The position numbers and the translations under genes are program-made. This document shows positions 43,785 to 55,400 of a stretch of 64,000 nucleotides of DNA, one piece after another. The notes under the pieces are model-generated. The model saw nothing but the letters and a program-made list of their open reading frames with translations, was not told the origin of the DNA and did not search any database. Each line of letters starts with the position of its first letter. Position 1 is the first letter of the stretch. Source of the stretch: Mucilaginibacter empetricola (GTDB lineage Bacteria > Bacteroidota > Bacteroidia > Sphingobacteriales > Sphingobacteriaceae); NCBI RefSeq assembly GCF_024808665.1, contig NZ_JANUBZ010000011.1, positions 153,967 to 217,966 of the forward strand, read 5' to 3'.

Positions 43785-44363
43785 ATGAGAACGGTAGGCC
43801 CACAGATAATCCCAATTGCACCAGTAATCCTGAGTGATGTGGCTGTCTTTGACCTGGCTTATAAAAATTATTACCATCCGCTTTGCTTTTACGCTGCTAA
43901 ATTCGTGGACGCGGACGATGCAGAAGACCTAATCGAGAACCTGTTTTTGAAACTCTGGAACAAAAAACAGGTATTTGAAAGCCCGGCGCACCTACAGGCG
44001 TTTTTGTACCATGCCGTGCGCAACGCCTGCCTCGACTTTAAAAAAAGCAAAAAGAATAATCTCCAGTTGCATGAACCGGTTTCAGAAAACCAGCCTTTGC
44101 CTGGGGTTGACCACCTGCAACACCTGATCCAGGCAGAAGTCCTCGCAGAAATTTACCGGGCGGTCAATGACCTGCCAAGCCAATGCAGTAAAGTGATCCG
44201 TATGGGTTACCTCGAAGGTTTTAATAATGCCGAAATTGCCGATGAAATGGGCTTATCCGAACAAACGGTAAAAAACTACAAAGGCCGCGGACTAACCCTC
44301 CTTAAAGACAAATTATCAGGCAGCGCATTTACCCTGCTGCTCCTGCTTGTTCACTGGAAATAA
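43785..44363 (+). CDS. FecI-family ECF sigma factor
   Basis: This 192-residue sigma factor has region 2 (YKNYYHPLCFYAAKFVDADD and AEDLIENLFLKLWN, about residues 28-65) and region 4 (VNDLPSQCSKVIRMGY then NAEIADEMGLSEQTVKNY, about 130-170). It starts the catabolic locus. In the FecIR-SusC scheme it is kept inactive by the anti-sigma factor and directs RNA polymerase to its own operon when the SusC-type receptor is loaded. The stop is 83 bp before the anti-sigma gene. Confidence 0.9.
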   Translation: MRTVGPQIIPIAPVILSDVAVFDLAYKNYYHPLCFYAAKFVDADDAEDLIENLFLKLWNKKQVFESPAHLQAFLYHAVRNACLDFKKSKKNNLQLHEPVSENQPLPGVDHLQHLIQAEVLAEIYRAVNDLPSQCSKVIRMGYLEGFNNAEIADEMGLSEQTVKNYKGRGLTLLKDKLSGSAFTLLLLLVHWK

Positions 44364-44445
44364 ACCAAAATTTTCCTGAAAAATATATTTTTATCCAATA
44401 GGTACTATTCGGACTGTAAATCGTATTGTCATCAAATAAGCTAAA

Positions 44446-45603
44446 ATGACAGGCGAAGACATAACAGGACAACAGCGGATTATTTACCTGATCACCGATT
44501 ATATTGCTGGCCGCTTGACCATAGAGGAAACCGCTGAACTGGATAGCTGGATCGCGGAAGAACCAAAGAACAGGCTGCTTTTTGAACAGCTAACAGACGA
44601 GACATACCGCCAGCCTATCCTTTCTCAATGGAAACCAGAGGCGGCTGAAAATTCTTTGCAAAACCTGAAACATAAAATCTCGCTTCAAAAAACACGCACG
44701 CTATGGCCCCGCATTGCGGCTGCCGCTTCTATTTTATTATTCCTATCAATTGGCGGTTATTTCTTATTGCATAAGAAACCGCAACAACAACTCGCCGAGC
44801 AGATTGCGCCGGTTAACAAAGGCGTCGTATTGACATTAGGCGGCGGCCAACAAATACAATTAACCCAAAAGCACCAGGGTTTAATTACCGCTATTGGCAA
44901 TACAAAGGTCAGTCAATCTGATAGCTTGCTTACTTATAACGGAAAGGCCGCCAACGCGGAACCAGCGATGAATACGCTTACCAATAACAGCGGCAGTAAA
45001 TTCACATTAGCGCTTGCGGACGGAACGCAGGTATTCTTGGATGTTGCCTCCAGCATTACCTACCCGGTAAGCTTTACAGGGAAAGAACGGAAAGTCAATG
45101 TTGTCGGGCAAGTGTTCTTTAATGTGAAGCATAATGCCACCCAACCTTTCCTGGTTATGGTGGGCAAGGAAAAAATCGAAGATATCGGTACCGAATTTAA
45201 TATCAACGCCTATGCAAATGAGCCTGCTATAAAAACCACGTTAGTCAACGGCGCGGTTAAAGTGACCGAACCTACGGCATCGGTGATCTTAAAACCGGGT
45301 GAACAGGTGATTGGCAAGGACGGCAAGGTAACTGTAGCAGCAGTCAATTTGGAAGAGGTAACGGCGTGGTTACAAGGCAAGCTGATATTTCATCGGGAGA
45401 CTTTGGAAAGCCTGATGGGTAAGGTTGCCCGTATTTATAATGTAAATGTGGTTTGGGTGGATGATGTGCGTAACGAGAAGTTTGGCGGTTCGGTGAGCCG
45501 CAGCAAGAAACTGGCCACCGTATTAAACTATTTCCGCAAGGCTGGTAATGTAGATTTCCAGGTAGACGGCAATACGGTTAAAGTATTCAAGAAGAAAAAA
45601 TAA
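44446..45603 (+). CDS. FecR-family anti-sigma factor
   Basis: The 385-residue protein has a cytoplasmic N-terminal part (DSWIAEEPKNRLLFEQLTDE), a membrane helix at about 87-108 (RIAAAASILLFLSIGGYFLL) and a periplasmic FecR domain (residues about 165-290) with a DUF4974-like C-terminal region ending RKAGNVDFQVDGN. It should bind the SusC-type receptor's STN domain and release the sigma factor on substrate signal. Ordering sigma, anti-sigma, SusC is usual in this class. It ends 194 bp before susC. Confidence 0.9.
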   Translation: MTGEDITGQQRIIYLITDYIAGRLTIEETAELDSWIAEEPKNRLLFEQLTDETYRQPILSQWKPEAAENSLQNLKHKISLQKTRTLWPRIAAAASILLFLSIGGYFLLHKKPQQQLAEQIAPVNKGVVLTLGGGQQIQLTQKHQGLITAIGNTKVSQSDSLLTYNGKAANAEPAMNTLTNNSGSKFTLALADGTQVFLDVASSITYPVSFTGKERKVNVVGQVFFNVKHNATQPFLVMVGKEKIEDIGTEFNINAYANEPAIKTTLVNGAVKVTEPTASVILKPGEQVIGKDGKVTVAAVNLEEVTAWLQGKLIFHRETLESLMGKVARIYNVNVVWVDDVRNEKFGGSVSRSKKLATVLNYFRKAGNVDFQVDGNTVKVFKKKK

Positions 45604-45797
45604 GAACTATTGATAATTTAAACTAAAACCCAAAAAAGAAAGGAGAACACCGGAAAAGAAAACTTACTCAGAGATCAACAACAAAGGCGCTCTATAAAGA
45701 AGCCGGAAGTGCTGCAAACACGACCGGCTGATGCCAGGGCCTTCAAAAAAATTAACGCGAATCAACTTTATGAACTCAACCCTAACAGTACAAATGT

Positions 45798-48700
45798 ATG
45801 AATTTTTACCATGCTATTAACCGTGCGTTTCCCAAGCGGAAGCGCCAAATACTGCGCATTATGAAGATCACCGCCTTTTTATTGCTGATCTCTTTCCTGA
45901 CTGTAAGTGCAGGGACGTTTGCGCAGAAAATTACGCTCAAAGCACAGCGGGCCAGCCTCGAAAAGGTGCTTGACCAGATCAGGCAGCAAAGCGGCATTGA
46001 CATTGTTTACAGCAATGATGTAATCAGTAAAAGCGGTCCCGTCAATATTGATGTCAAGAATGCAACAGTAGAAGAGGCGCTGAAGAATTGTCTAAAAGAT
46101 CAGCCTCTGACTTTTGATATTGAAGATGGCACCGTTGTTATTAAAGCTAAAGAAGAAAGCCTGCTTGATAAGGCAAAAGCTCTCTTCGCCCAGGTGACCG
46201 TCACGGGAAAAGTCATTGATGAAAACGGTTTTCCAATGGCGGGCGTAACGGTCAAACAGAAAGGTACGACTAACGCTACTGCAACAGACGTTAAAGGTAC
46301 ATTTAGCCTCACTGTGCCTGATAACAGTACCATTATAACGTTAACCTTTGTAGGCTATGAACCAAAAGAATTGATTTCCAAAGACATCAAAGGTGCCACC
46401 ATTACTCTGGTGGCCGCACCGCAAAGCCTACATGAAGTCCAGATCTTTAAGGGGTACTATTCCCAAAAAGAAGAAGAAAATACAGGTGACGTCACCGTTG
46501 TTCATGCCGATGTATTGGAGCAGCAACCAGTAGATAATCCAATAGTAGCATTAGAAGGTCGTGTTCCAGGAATGGTTATAACACAAACATCTGGCGTTGC
46601 GGGTAGCGGAATTACCGTACAGATACGCGGGCAAAGCAGTTTATCACAAGGCACTAATCCCTTATATGTGGTTGATGGTGTTCCTTACAGTTCAACAATG
46701 TTACAATCAATAGGGTATAATATTTTGGGAGGTAGTTCAGCTGGGGGCACAGTAGGTAGCCCTTTAAATTTTATTGACCCTAAAGATATCGAGTCTATCG
46801 AGGTATTAAAAGACGCTGATGCGACCTCCATTTACGGAAGCAGGGGTGCTAACGGAGTTATCTTGATAACGACAAAAAAAGGTAAGGTAGGGGCTGCAAA
46901 GGCTGATGTAAGGTACGAGGAAGGCTTTGGTCAGGTAGGACATTTCTTAAATCTCCTTAACACTCAACAATATTTGCAGGTAAGAAGGGAGGCGTTTAAA
47001 AATGATGGTGTAACCATTCCTTCTTCACCCACGAGTGGTTATGATATTAATGGTACATGGGACACTACGCGTTATACTAATTGGCAAAAGGTACTCATTG
47101 GAGGAACATCCCATTATACAGATGCACATGGTACCGTATCCGGTGGTACAGAGAATATTCAGTATAATATTATTGGTGGCTACCACCGTGAAACAACTGT
47201 TTTTCCAGGTGATTTTGCCGATCAAAAAATTAGTGTATTAGCAAATCTTTCGACTAGTTCGGCTAATAAACGCTTTAAGACCAGCCTTTCTGTAAGTTAT
47301 CTTAATGATAATAATAATTTGAACCAAACCGACCTAACGAGTTTTATTACGTATGATCCGGACGCACCACCACCGTATAATGCAAACGGAACTTTGAACT
47401 GGGGGCCAAGCAATGATTTCTCTAACCCTTTTCAATATACTTATAAAACATATAAGGTTACTACCAATAATTTAATTGCCCATTCACATATAAGTTATAC
47501 CATAATACCGGGGCTGGAAATATCTACTAGTTTAGGATATACGAATATGCAGGGCAACGAGTCCACTGCTTCTCCTTTTGGCTTTCAACTAAATAAAACA
47601 GGGAACAATAGTACATTAACGGGATCTGCGTCTTTTATCAATAATTCAGTCCAATCTTGGGACGTTGACCCTCAAATTAGTTATCAGGCCAAACTTGGAC
47701 CCGGTAAAATTAGTGCTTTACTTGGTTCCACAATAACGGACAACTCAACTAATGGCCAATGGCTAAACGGGTCTGGTTATTCGTCAGACGTGCTTCTCGG
47801 AAGTTTGCTCGGCGCAGTATCAATAACAGCAGGCCCGATCACTAATTCAGAATACAGATACAATGCATTGCTTGCCCGAATAGGGTACGCCGCTTATGAC
47901 GGTAAATATGTTCTTAATTTAACTGCGAATCGCGACGGGAGTAGCAGGTTTGGTCCGGGCAGACAATTTGCGAATTTTGGCTCAGTTGGCATGGCCTGGA
48001 ATTTTTATAAGGAAAAATATGTGCAAGATGCATTTCCTTTTTTAAGCTTCGGGAAATTAAGAGGAAGTTATGGCACAACAGGTAATGACCAAATTGGAGA
48101 CTACCAATATTTAGACCTATACAATATCATAAGTTCTACTGTTCCTTACCAAGGTGCTCAAAGCCTTCAAAATACAACTCTGTATAATCCTGATTTAGAG
48201 TGGGAAATTGATCGGAAACTGGAAGGTGGCTTGGAATTGGGTTTTCTGAAAGATCGATTATTGCTTTCGATAAGTTATTTTCGTAATAGATCTTCCAATC
48301 AGCTCGTAGGTGAACAGTTACCCAGCATAACAGGCAATGGTTCCATTACGGCCAACCTGCCCGCAACTGTTCAAAATACTGGGTTGGAACTCGAATTAAA
48401 TACCACTAATATTAAAAAAGGAGATTTTTCCTGGAGTACTAATTTTAATCTTACAATTCCCAAAAATGAACTTTTAAGTTTTCCAGGGCAAGCATCCTCA
48501 ACTTTCCACAATTTAATTATAGGACAACCCATCACATCTTTGCATGTATTTCAATATGCTGGAGTTAATCCAACCACTGGGCTTTATCAATTTCAAACGG
48601 CCAACGGAACATTAACATCTACACCCAATCCATCCACCGATCTTCTTGCTTCAGTAAATCTTGCGCCCAAATTTTATGGCGGATTTGGGAATACATTTAC

Positions 48701-49154
48701 CTATAAATCCCTGAGGCTGGACTTCTTTTTTACGTTCACCAAGCAAGAAGCGCCAAACCCATTATTCGCATTATCATCGGCTGAACCTGGCTATAAAAAC
48801 GTCAATTTATTAGCGGGTGTACTAAACAGATGGCAGTCTCCAGGACAAACTGGCGTTGCGGTTGAACAATTTAGTCAAAGCTTCGGAAATGCCTATACTG
48901 CTTATGCAAACGTCGGCCAAAGTACATACGATTATGTAGATGGTTCTTACATAAGGCTGAAGAACCTCTCCTTATCCTATAACTTACCCAATATTTGGAA
49001 ACAGAAATTAGGAATCCAAAGCTGGAACGTGTTTTTATTAGGGCAAAATTTATTTACACTTACTAAATACCAGGGTTTAGATCCAGAGACTAGAAGCATG
49101 ACTTCCCTACCAACATTGCGGGTGATTACTGTGGGTTTACAGATAGGTTTTTAA
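45798..49154 (+). CDS. SusC-family TonB-dependent receptor with STN domain
   Basis: This 1118-residue outer-membrane receptor has a signal sequence (MKITAFLLLISFLTVSAG near residue 20), an STN signalling domain (about 43-108), a carboxypeptidase-regulatory-like domain (VTVTGKVIDENGFPMAGVTV, about 133-213), a plug (GYYSQKEEENTG and VDNPIVALEGRVPGM) and a beta-barrel that ends in F. It should import the substrate across the outer membrane and signal to FecR. Base composition shifts: 60 of 120 G+C at 45841-45960 against 42 of 120 at 47161-47280, hinting at a mosaic gene. Confidence 0.92.
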   Translation: MNFYHAINRAFPKRKRQILRIMKITAFLLLISFLTVSAGTFAQKITLKAQRASLEKVLDQIRQQSGIDIVYSNDVISKSGPVNIDVKNATVEEALKNCLKDQPLTFDIEDGTVVIKAKEESLLDKAKALFAQVTVTGKVIDENGFPMAGVTVKQKGTTNATATDVKGTFSLTVPDNSTIITLTFVGYEPKELISKDIKGATITLVAAPQSLHEVQIFKGYYSQKEEENTGDVTVVHADVLEQQPVDNPIVALEGRVPGMVITQTSGVAGSGITVQIRGQSSLSQGTNPLYVVDGVPYSSTMLQSIGYNILGGSSAGGTVGSPLNFIDPKDIESIEVLKDADATSIYGSRGANGVILITTKKGKVGAAKADVRYEEGFGQVGHFLNLLNTQQYLQVRREAFKNDGVTIPSSPTSGYDINGTWDTTRYTNWQKVLIGGTSHYTDAHGTVSGGTENIQYNIIGGYHRETTVFPGDFADQKISVLANLSTSSANKRFKTSLSVSYLNDNNNLNQTDLTSFITYDPDAPPPYNANGTLNWGPSNDFSNPFQYTYKTYKVTTNNLIAHSHISYTIIPGLEISTSLGYTNMQGNESTASPFGFQLNKTGNNSTLTGSASFINNSVQSWDVDPQISYQAKLGPGKISALLGSTITDNSTNGQWLNGSGYSSDVLLGSLLGAVSITAGPITNSEYRYNALLARIGYAAYDGKYVLNLTANRDGSSRFGPGRQFANFGSVGMAWNFYKEKYVQDAFPFLSFGKLRGSYGTTGNDQIGDYQYLDLYNIISSTVPYQGAQSLQNTTLYNPDLEWEIDRKLEGGLELGFLKDRLLLSISYFRNRSSNQLVGEQLPSITGNGSITANLPATVQNTGLELELNTTNIKKGDFSWSTNFNLTIPKNELLSFPGQASSTFHNLIIGQPITSLHVFQYAGVNPTTGLYQFQTANGTLTSTPNPSTDLLASVNLAPKFYGGFGNTFTYKSLRLDFFFTFTKQEAPNPLFALSSAEPGYKNVNLLAGVLNRWQSPGQTGVAVEQFSQSFGNAYTAYANVGQSTYDYVDGSYIRLKNLSLSYNLPNIWKQKLGIQSWNVFLLGQNLFTLTKYQGLDPETRSMTSLPTLRVITVGLQIGF

Positions 49155-49176
49155 TTTTAATTTAATCCATATCATT

Positions 49177-50607
49177 ATGAAATCAAGATATTTTTTTATT
49201 GTACTTCTTGGTGCTTCGCTCTTGATAAGTGGCACGGGTTGTAAAAAATTAGTGGATGTTCCACCGCCGGTTACTGAGTTAACCGGAAACAATGTGTTTA
49301 TCAATAATGCAACGGCTATAGCTGTACTTACCGGTATTTATAACTCGATGTCCAGTGGTAACAGTTTTGCAGCCGGCGGTAACAGTATTTCCGTTTATGC
49401 CGGTTTGTCAGCGGATGAATTATTGTGCACTGCAAATAATTCCACTAATACGTTGTTTTACACTAATTCGCTAAATAGTAGGCAAACTAATTACGGTGGC
49501 TCTTATCAGAATATTTATCAGGTTAATGCGGCCATTGCTGGTTTAACAAGTTCGACAACGTTAACACCTGCTGTGCAACAAGAACTAATTGGCGAAGCTA
49601 AATTTTTGCGGGCGCTTAATTATTTTTATATTACCAACGCAATTGGCGATGCGCCCCTTGCGCTTACAAATGATTATACAATAACGGATAAACTTGCAAG
49701 GGCGCCGCAAGCCCAGGTTTATCAGCAAATAATTGCTGACCTTACCGATGCCCAAAAGCTGTTGAGCAAAAATTATTTGATGGCGGATGTACAAACTGCT
49801 TATCCTGCCACTATCGCCTCCCAAGAAAGGGTGAGGCCAAATTATTATGCAGCGACAGCGTTATTGGCCAGGGTTTATTTATATACAAAAGACTACCAGG
49901 ACGCAATCACTCAATCAAGTGCAATCATCAGCAATACAAGCTATTATAGTTTAGCCAGCTTGAATAATGCGTTTTTAAAGGCCAGTTTGGGTAATCCGGA
50001 AGCGATCTGGCAACTACAGCCAACCTATTATTATACTCCAGATGGAAACTTTTTCGTCTTAACCGCACCGCCCACTTTAAGCGGAGTATGGTTAAGCAAT
50101 AATCTATTAAATACTTTTGAACCTGGTGATCAGCGCAAAGTTAATTGGATTAGTTCATACACAGGAGGAGGTCAAACCTACTATTTCCCCTATAAATATA
50201 AAGTTTATACAGGTACATCCAGTTCACCCGAATATTCCATGGTACTGCGGCTTGGCGAACAATACCTGATCCGGGCGGAGGCAGAAGCTCAACTGGGACA
50301 AACAGGCCCCGCTGCTACGGATCTAAATGTTATTCGTACGCGTGCGGGTCTCCCGAACACGACTGCAAATACACAAAATACGTTACTTGGCGCGATACTA
50401 CATGAACGGCAGGTAGAGTTGTTTACGGAATGGGGACACCGCTGGCTGGATTTAAAACGGACAGGAAATGTGAATGCAGTTATGGGCAGTCCAGGCAACG
50501 TTTGCCAGCAAAAAGGCGGCACTTGGAGTCCAAACTGGGCACTTTGGCCTATACCGCAAAGCGACATCTTATTAGATCCTGCATTAATACAAAATCCCGG
50601 CTATTAG
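49177..50607 (+). CDS. SusD-family outer-membrane substrate-binding lipoprotein
   Basis: The 476-residue lipoprotein (lipobox LISGTGC at residues 16-22) has the SusD/RagB layout: an N-terminal segment with NVFINNATAIAVLTGIYNSM, TPR-like helices around KFLRALNYFYITNAIGDAPL, and the C-terminal motif GEQYLIRAEAEAQLG with EWGHRWLDLKRTG. It is the surface partner of the SusC receptor and binds the substrate before import. It follows SusC after 22 bp. Length and order are typical. Confidence 0.92.
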   Translation: MKSRYFFIVLLGASLLISGTGCKKLVDVPPPVTELTGNNVFINNATAIAVLTGIYNSMSSGNSFAAGGNSISVYAGLSADELLCTANNSTNTLFYTNSLNSRQTNYGGSYQNIYQVNAAIAGLTSSTTLTPAVQQELIGEAKFLRALNYFYITNAIGDAPLALTNDYTITDKLARAPQAQVYQQIIADLTDAQKLLSKNYLMADVQTAYPATIASQERVRPNYYAATALLARVYLYTKDYQDAITQSSAIISNTSYYSLASLNNAFLKASLGNPEAIWQLQPTYYYTPDGNFFVLTAPPTLSGVWLSNNLLNTFEPGDQRKVNWISSYTGGGQTYYFPYKYKVYTGTSSSPEYSMVLRLGEQYLIRAEAEAQLGQTGPAATDLNVIRTRAGLPNTTANTQNTLLGAILHERQVELFTEWGHRWLDLKRTGNVNAVMGSPGNVCQQKGGTWSPNWALWPIPQSDILLDPALIQNPGY

Positions 50608-50750
50608 GCGCTGATTTATCAAATCCTGGTTATCCTAAATTAAATGGATAATCAGGATTAAAGACAACGTTTTTCTAAAGATTGATTTTTGGAATTTGGT
50701 TGGGGTCAAAACAATTGCCCTTTTATAAATTAATTACTTATAACCAATTG

Positions 50751-52382
50751 ATGATGAAATTTCCAAATTTAGCAGCTTTTTTCTGTCTGGCTGCCTTATT
50801 CAGTTTATCCAATTCAACACTCGCTCAAGGCGTTCGATTTGAACACGGTATGTCTTGGCCGCAAATATTAGCCAAAGCTAAGGCTGAACATAAATGTATT
50901 TTTATTGACTGCTATGCTACTTGGTGCGGGCCGTGCAAAACGATGGATGCCGAAGTTTACCCCTTAAAACCAGTTGGGGATGCCTATAACAAAAACTTCA
51001 TATCAGTTCGTATGCAAATGGATCAAACGGCGACGGATTCTGACGATATCAAAATGCAATACGGACCCGCCGACTTGCTGGAACGAAGCTATTATGTAAA
51101 TGCCTATCCCACTTTTCTTTTTTTTGACCCGAACGGGAACCCCATTCATAAAGTGACTGGTCGTTTATCCCCAAAAGATTTCATTCAGTTGGCTGCTGAT
51201 GCCAGCAACCCCGGAAAACAATACTATAGCATTCTGAAAAACTTTCAGCCCGGAAAGCTGGACACCGCGGAAGAAAAAGGATTGGCAAGATCATTTATTG
51301 GTTCAGATAAGGAACTGGCTGGGAAAATTGCAGCCGACTATTTAGGCCGGATTCCAATTAGTGCATTAGATAATGAAGACAATGGGAAATTAATGGTCCA
51401 ATTGCAAAGTAGTTCCAAAGTAGTAGAAATTGCTTCCAATTATATTGCCCACTTAAATGCAAGTGAATTTGGCAAAAAAAATAACCTAGCTTTTATTGCA
51501 GCGCTTGGTAAGCAACCAAAAGTTAGAGAATTAGCTTTAAACTATATCACCCATCTTAGGATAGACGAATTCGCTGAAGAAAATAATCTGGCATTCATTG
51601 CCCGCTTCAATAAAGAACCGGAAATTAAAAAATTAGCGAAAGACTATATAAGTGGTCTTTCTGAAAACCAGTTACTTACAAAATCAGTTATTCAATTTGT
51701 ATATGCGTTTATACAAGTACCTGCGGACAAGGGGTTCAGTTTATTTTATTCTTATAGCACAAAAATCGACTCTGTAATGGCCAATAAAGACTATGCGCAG
51801 GGAACAATAGAATTGATCGTCAACAAAACAGAATTTTCACCATTGTTAGCCGTCGCGAAAGAAAAGACAGAAGAGCCTGACTGGACCACCATCTTTGCCG
51901 AGATCTCAAAAAAATATGATCCATCATTGGCTGAACGAATAATTACTGATGGCAAAGTCGACTGGTACAGTTATTTAGTAAAAACAAAGAAAGAGGATAA
52001 ATATTGGCCCGAATTAATAGACAGCAAAATTCAGCAGGTGGAACACGTTTGGGATTTTAAGAGAGATGCTTTTTATGTCAACAACATAGCCTGGTTATAT
52101 ATTTTTCTTCATAGTACCGACCCGAAGCAATTAGATACGGCCATTAGATGGTTGAAAGTGATAGTAGAAGAAGATCCAGGCAATGGCGATAACTTAGATA
52201 CTTATGCCTGTCTCCTATACAAGGCGGGAAACCACAGAAAAGCTTTAGATATGGAACAAAAAGCCTTAACCCTTTTTATCGTTGCGAAAAACAAATCTAA
52301 CGTGGAAAACGCTAAAAAAACCATCGCAAAAATGAAAAACAAAGAGGATTTCTGGCTTGAAAAAGAATATCTAAATCCTTAA
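50751..52382 (+). CDS. Secreted thioredoxin-fold protein with helical repeat region
   Basis: I chose ATG 50751 (MMKFPNLAAFFCLAALFS, a signal peptide ending near LAQG), giving 543 residues. A thioredoxin-like domain occupies the N-terminal third with IDCYATWCGPCKTM, the CxxC active site. The rest is helical repeat sequence (HLNASEFGKKNNLAF, HLRIDEFAEENNLAF) of unknown type. Such TlpA-like proteins often accompany SusC/D genes and may keep periplasmic partners reduced. It is likely co-transcribed with its neighbours. Confidence 0.82.
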   Translation: MMKFPNLAAFFCLAALFSLSNSTLAQGVRFEHGMSWPQILAKAKAEHKCIFIDCYATWCGPCKTMDAEVYPLKPVGDAYNKNFISVRMQMDQTATDSDDIKMQYGPADLLERSYYVNAYPTFLFFDPNGNPIHKVTGRLSPKDFIQLAADASNPGKQYYSILKNFQPGKLDTAEEKGLARSFIGSDKELAGKIAADYLGRIPISALDNEDNGKLMVQLQSSSKVVEIASNYIAHLNASEFGKKNNLAFIAALGKQPKVRELALNYITHLRIDEFAEENNLAFIARFNKEPEIKKLAKDYISGLSENQLLTKSVIQFVYAFIQVPADKGFSLFYSYSTKIDSVMANKDYAQGTIELIVNKTEFSPLLAVAKEKTEEPDWTTIFAEISKKYDPSLAERIITDGKVDWYSYLVKTKKEDKYWPELIDSKIQQVEHVWDFKRDAFYVNNIAWLYIFLHSTDPKQLDTAIRWLKVIVEEDPGNGDNLDTYACLLYKAGNHRKALDMEQKALTLFIVAKNKSNVENAKKTIAKMKNKEDFWLEKEYLNP

Positions 52383-52459
52383 TAAGAGAAAATTAAAATT
52401 AATTATACCGGACGTGATAACATAACATTTCCTATAAACAAATACTAAATTATTCCATT

Positions 52460-55400
52460 ATGATCCGTTTATTCTTATTTATTACATCCGTTTTTTTAAC
52501 GGTTGCAATGAATTGTTATTGTCAGGATTTGCCAATAAAACCATCACGAACCATTCATTTCACTACAAAAGAAGGAACAAATATGAATGTTGATATTTCG
52601 CCGGATGGAAAAACATTGGCCTTTGACCTCCTTGGTGATCTATACACCGTATCAATAGCCGGTGGAAATGCGATTCAACTTACCAGGGGTATTGCTATTA
52701 ACACTAACCCTCGTTGGTCGCCAAAGGGTGACCTAATTGCTTATCATAGTGATTTTTCCGCTAACGAACGGGTAAACATACTAAGTATCAAAGGAACATT
52801 CCATACGGTAATTGGGAAATCAGATAATAATGCAACACCTGGTAATATATTATGGACACCAGATGGGAAATATTTAAAACCTAACGTTTATACTGACTCT
52901 ATTTATGATTTGGCTGGTAGAAAGAGCACGCTACCGGGCAGTAAAAGAAACATTATACAGTTTTCAGCAGACGGAAAATCTGCATATTATGTGGATTCAG
53001 GGAAAGTTTATCGCTATGATTTTTCAAGTGGTATTCGAACAACGGTAACATACAAAGTTAATAACGATTTAACTGCTTGTATTTTATCTGCCGATACTCG
53101 TTGGTTAAGCTACAGATCTCTTTCAGAAGACACAGTTATCATCCTGCAAGATATTCTACATGGTAATATTCGTAAAATACCTGTTTACGAACATTTTAAT
53201 CGGGCTTATGCATTTTCGCCCGATTCGAAAAGCCTATTCATTGCTTACGGTGGTAAAATTCATCAGCTAACATTGGAAACGGGCAATGACCGGATCATAC
53301 CATTTATTGCCCACGTTAAATCCGACCTTGGGGCGATTAATTATAACACTTTTAGTATCAATCACGAAGGAATACAGGTTAAATATACCCGTTCATGTAA
53401 TGCAAGTTCTGACCGAAAACACCTGGTGTTTTCAGCAATGGGCAAATTATATACAATGGATATTCCGGACGGAAAACCACGTATGCTGGTTGCTCAAAAT
53501 GCCAATCAATTTCAGCCGGTCTATTCCCCGGATGATAAATGGGTCGCTTACGTATCCTGGAATGACACCGTGGGTGGCTACCTTTGGAGGACACACAGCT
53601 CCGGCGGCAAACCTGAACGGCTTACAAAATTCCCGGCGCAATATCAACGCCCCGCCTGGTCCCCCGATGGAAAATACATCGCCATAATTAAGGGGGCAAC
53701 GAAATTGGGAGATAGTCATTCCGCGGGAACCGGTTCTTTGCAGCTTATTTCGGTAATTGATGGAACGATTAAGATTATAGCCGATAGTATTCCACTATTA
53801 AATCAACTCGCTTTTTCACCAGATGGCAAAAAGATCATGTATGAACCGGGTTATACAAGGTTGAACCCAGGTTTACAACCATTAATTGTTTCCAGGAACT
53901 TGGATGGAAAAGATACAGAGATAATCGCCGAAGGCCAACTTGACAATGCCATTCAACAACGAACGTTGTCACCTGATGGGCGTTACATTGTCTATTCAAA
54001 GGCAGAAGATATGTATTTAGTCGTCCTTTCAAATCTAAAAATTCCTGCCATCATTAATAATGATAAAGGACAGCTTTTAGTGATCCGGTTTTCAAAAGGT
54101 ATCGACCCGAATTGGGAAGATGGCGGTAAAACGCTGACATGGACTTATGCTAATAAATTTTACAGAATTGCGCCGGAAAAAATAGTTGCATCCATTAACA
54201 GTGCTGGCTATAGTGCGTTAGCACCGAGCTCATCAAATAATAAGGTTGTTACAGCAAAGGTTATCCCAGACCAGGTACTGAACTTAAATCTAACTGTGCC
54301 TAAATATTTTGGACATGGAACAATTGTATTAAAGGACGTTAGAATTATAACCATGCAACAAGATAAAGTAATAGCGCATGGTACGATAATTATTAAAAAC
54401 GGGCGAATTATAACGGTAGGGAGATCTCAAATAGTGCCTATACCACAAGGGGCCAGGGTCGTTAACTTAAGAGGTAAAACGATTGTGCCTGGTCTTATAG
54501 ACCTCCATTTACATATGCATTTAGAGCAAGATATCTTCCCTCAGCAATTTTGGTCATTCCTCGCGGATTTGGCTTATGGCGTCACGACCGCCCGTGATCC
54601 TTCTTCCAGCTACGATTCATTTGGATGTAAAGAATTAATAGAATCCGGGCGTATGATAGGTCCCAGATTGTTTACGGTGGGACGAGCTATTGGACCAGGT
54701 CACGGTGTAACCACCATCAACTCATTAGCTGATGCACAGCAAGAAGTCAATAAACGAAAAGAGTTAGACGGCACTACGGTCAAACAATACGCACTTGAAA
54801 CCCGCCTTCAAAGGCAATGGTTGCTCTTGGCTTGTAAAAAAGACGATTTGAATATGACTAATGAAGGTCTATTCAGCATAATAGGCCAGATAGCAATGAT
54901 TAAAGATGGTAGTACGGGAATAGAACATAATCCTCAATGGGATAAGGTTTACAAAGATGTAATCGATTTCTACGCCAAAAGTCAAACATATTTCACTCCA
55001 ACGTTACAGGTGTCGCCGAAAGAGGGCACAGAAGCATATTTTAATTACAAATTCTGGCACCACCCGGACGATAAACTCACTCGCTTCATCTGGAGTTATC
55101 CGCCTTGGTCTAAAATAGCTGAGAACTATTCGGAAACAATAGAAGCTATCGCTGGTGGGCAACCTAGCGATACCGTTAATGTCCGGTTCCCATACTACGC
55201 TGCAATTGACGCGAGGATTCGCAAACAAGGCGGAAAAGTCACCCTTGGAAGCCATGGAGAAGGCCATGGAATAGGGGTACACAATGAGTTATGGGCTTTG
55301 CAAAGCGGCGGTATCAGCAATATGCAAGCACTTCAAGCGGCGACTATTATGGGCGCACAAGCAATAGGTATCCAACAAGACGTTGGCTCTATTGAAGTGG

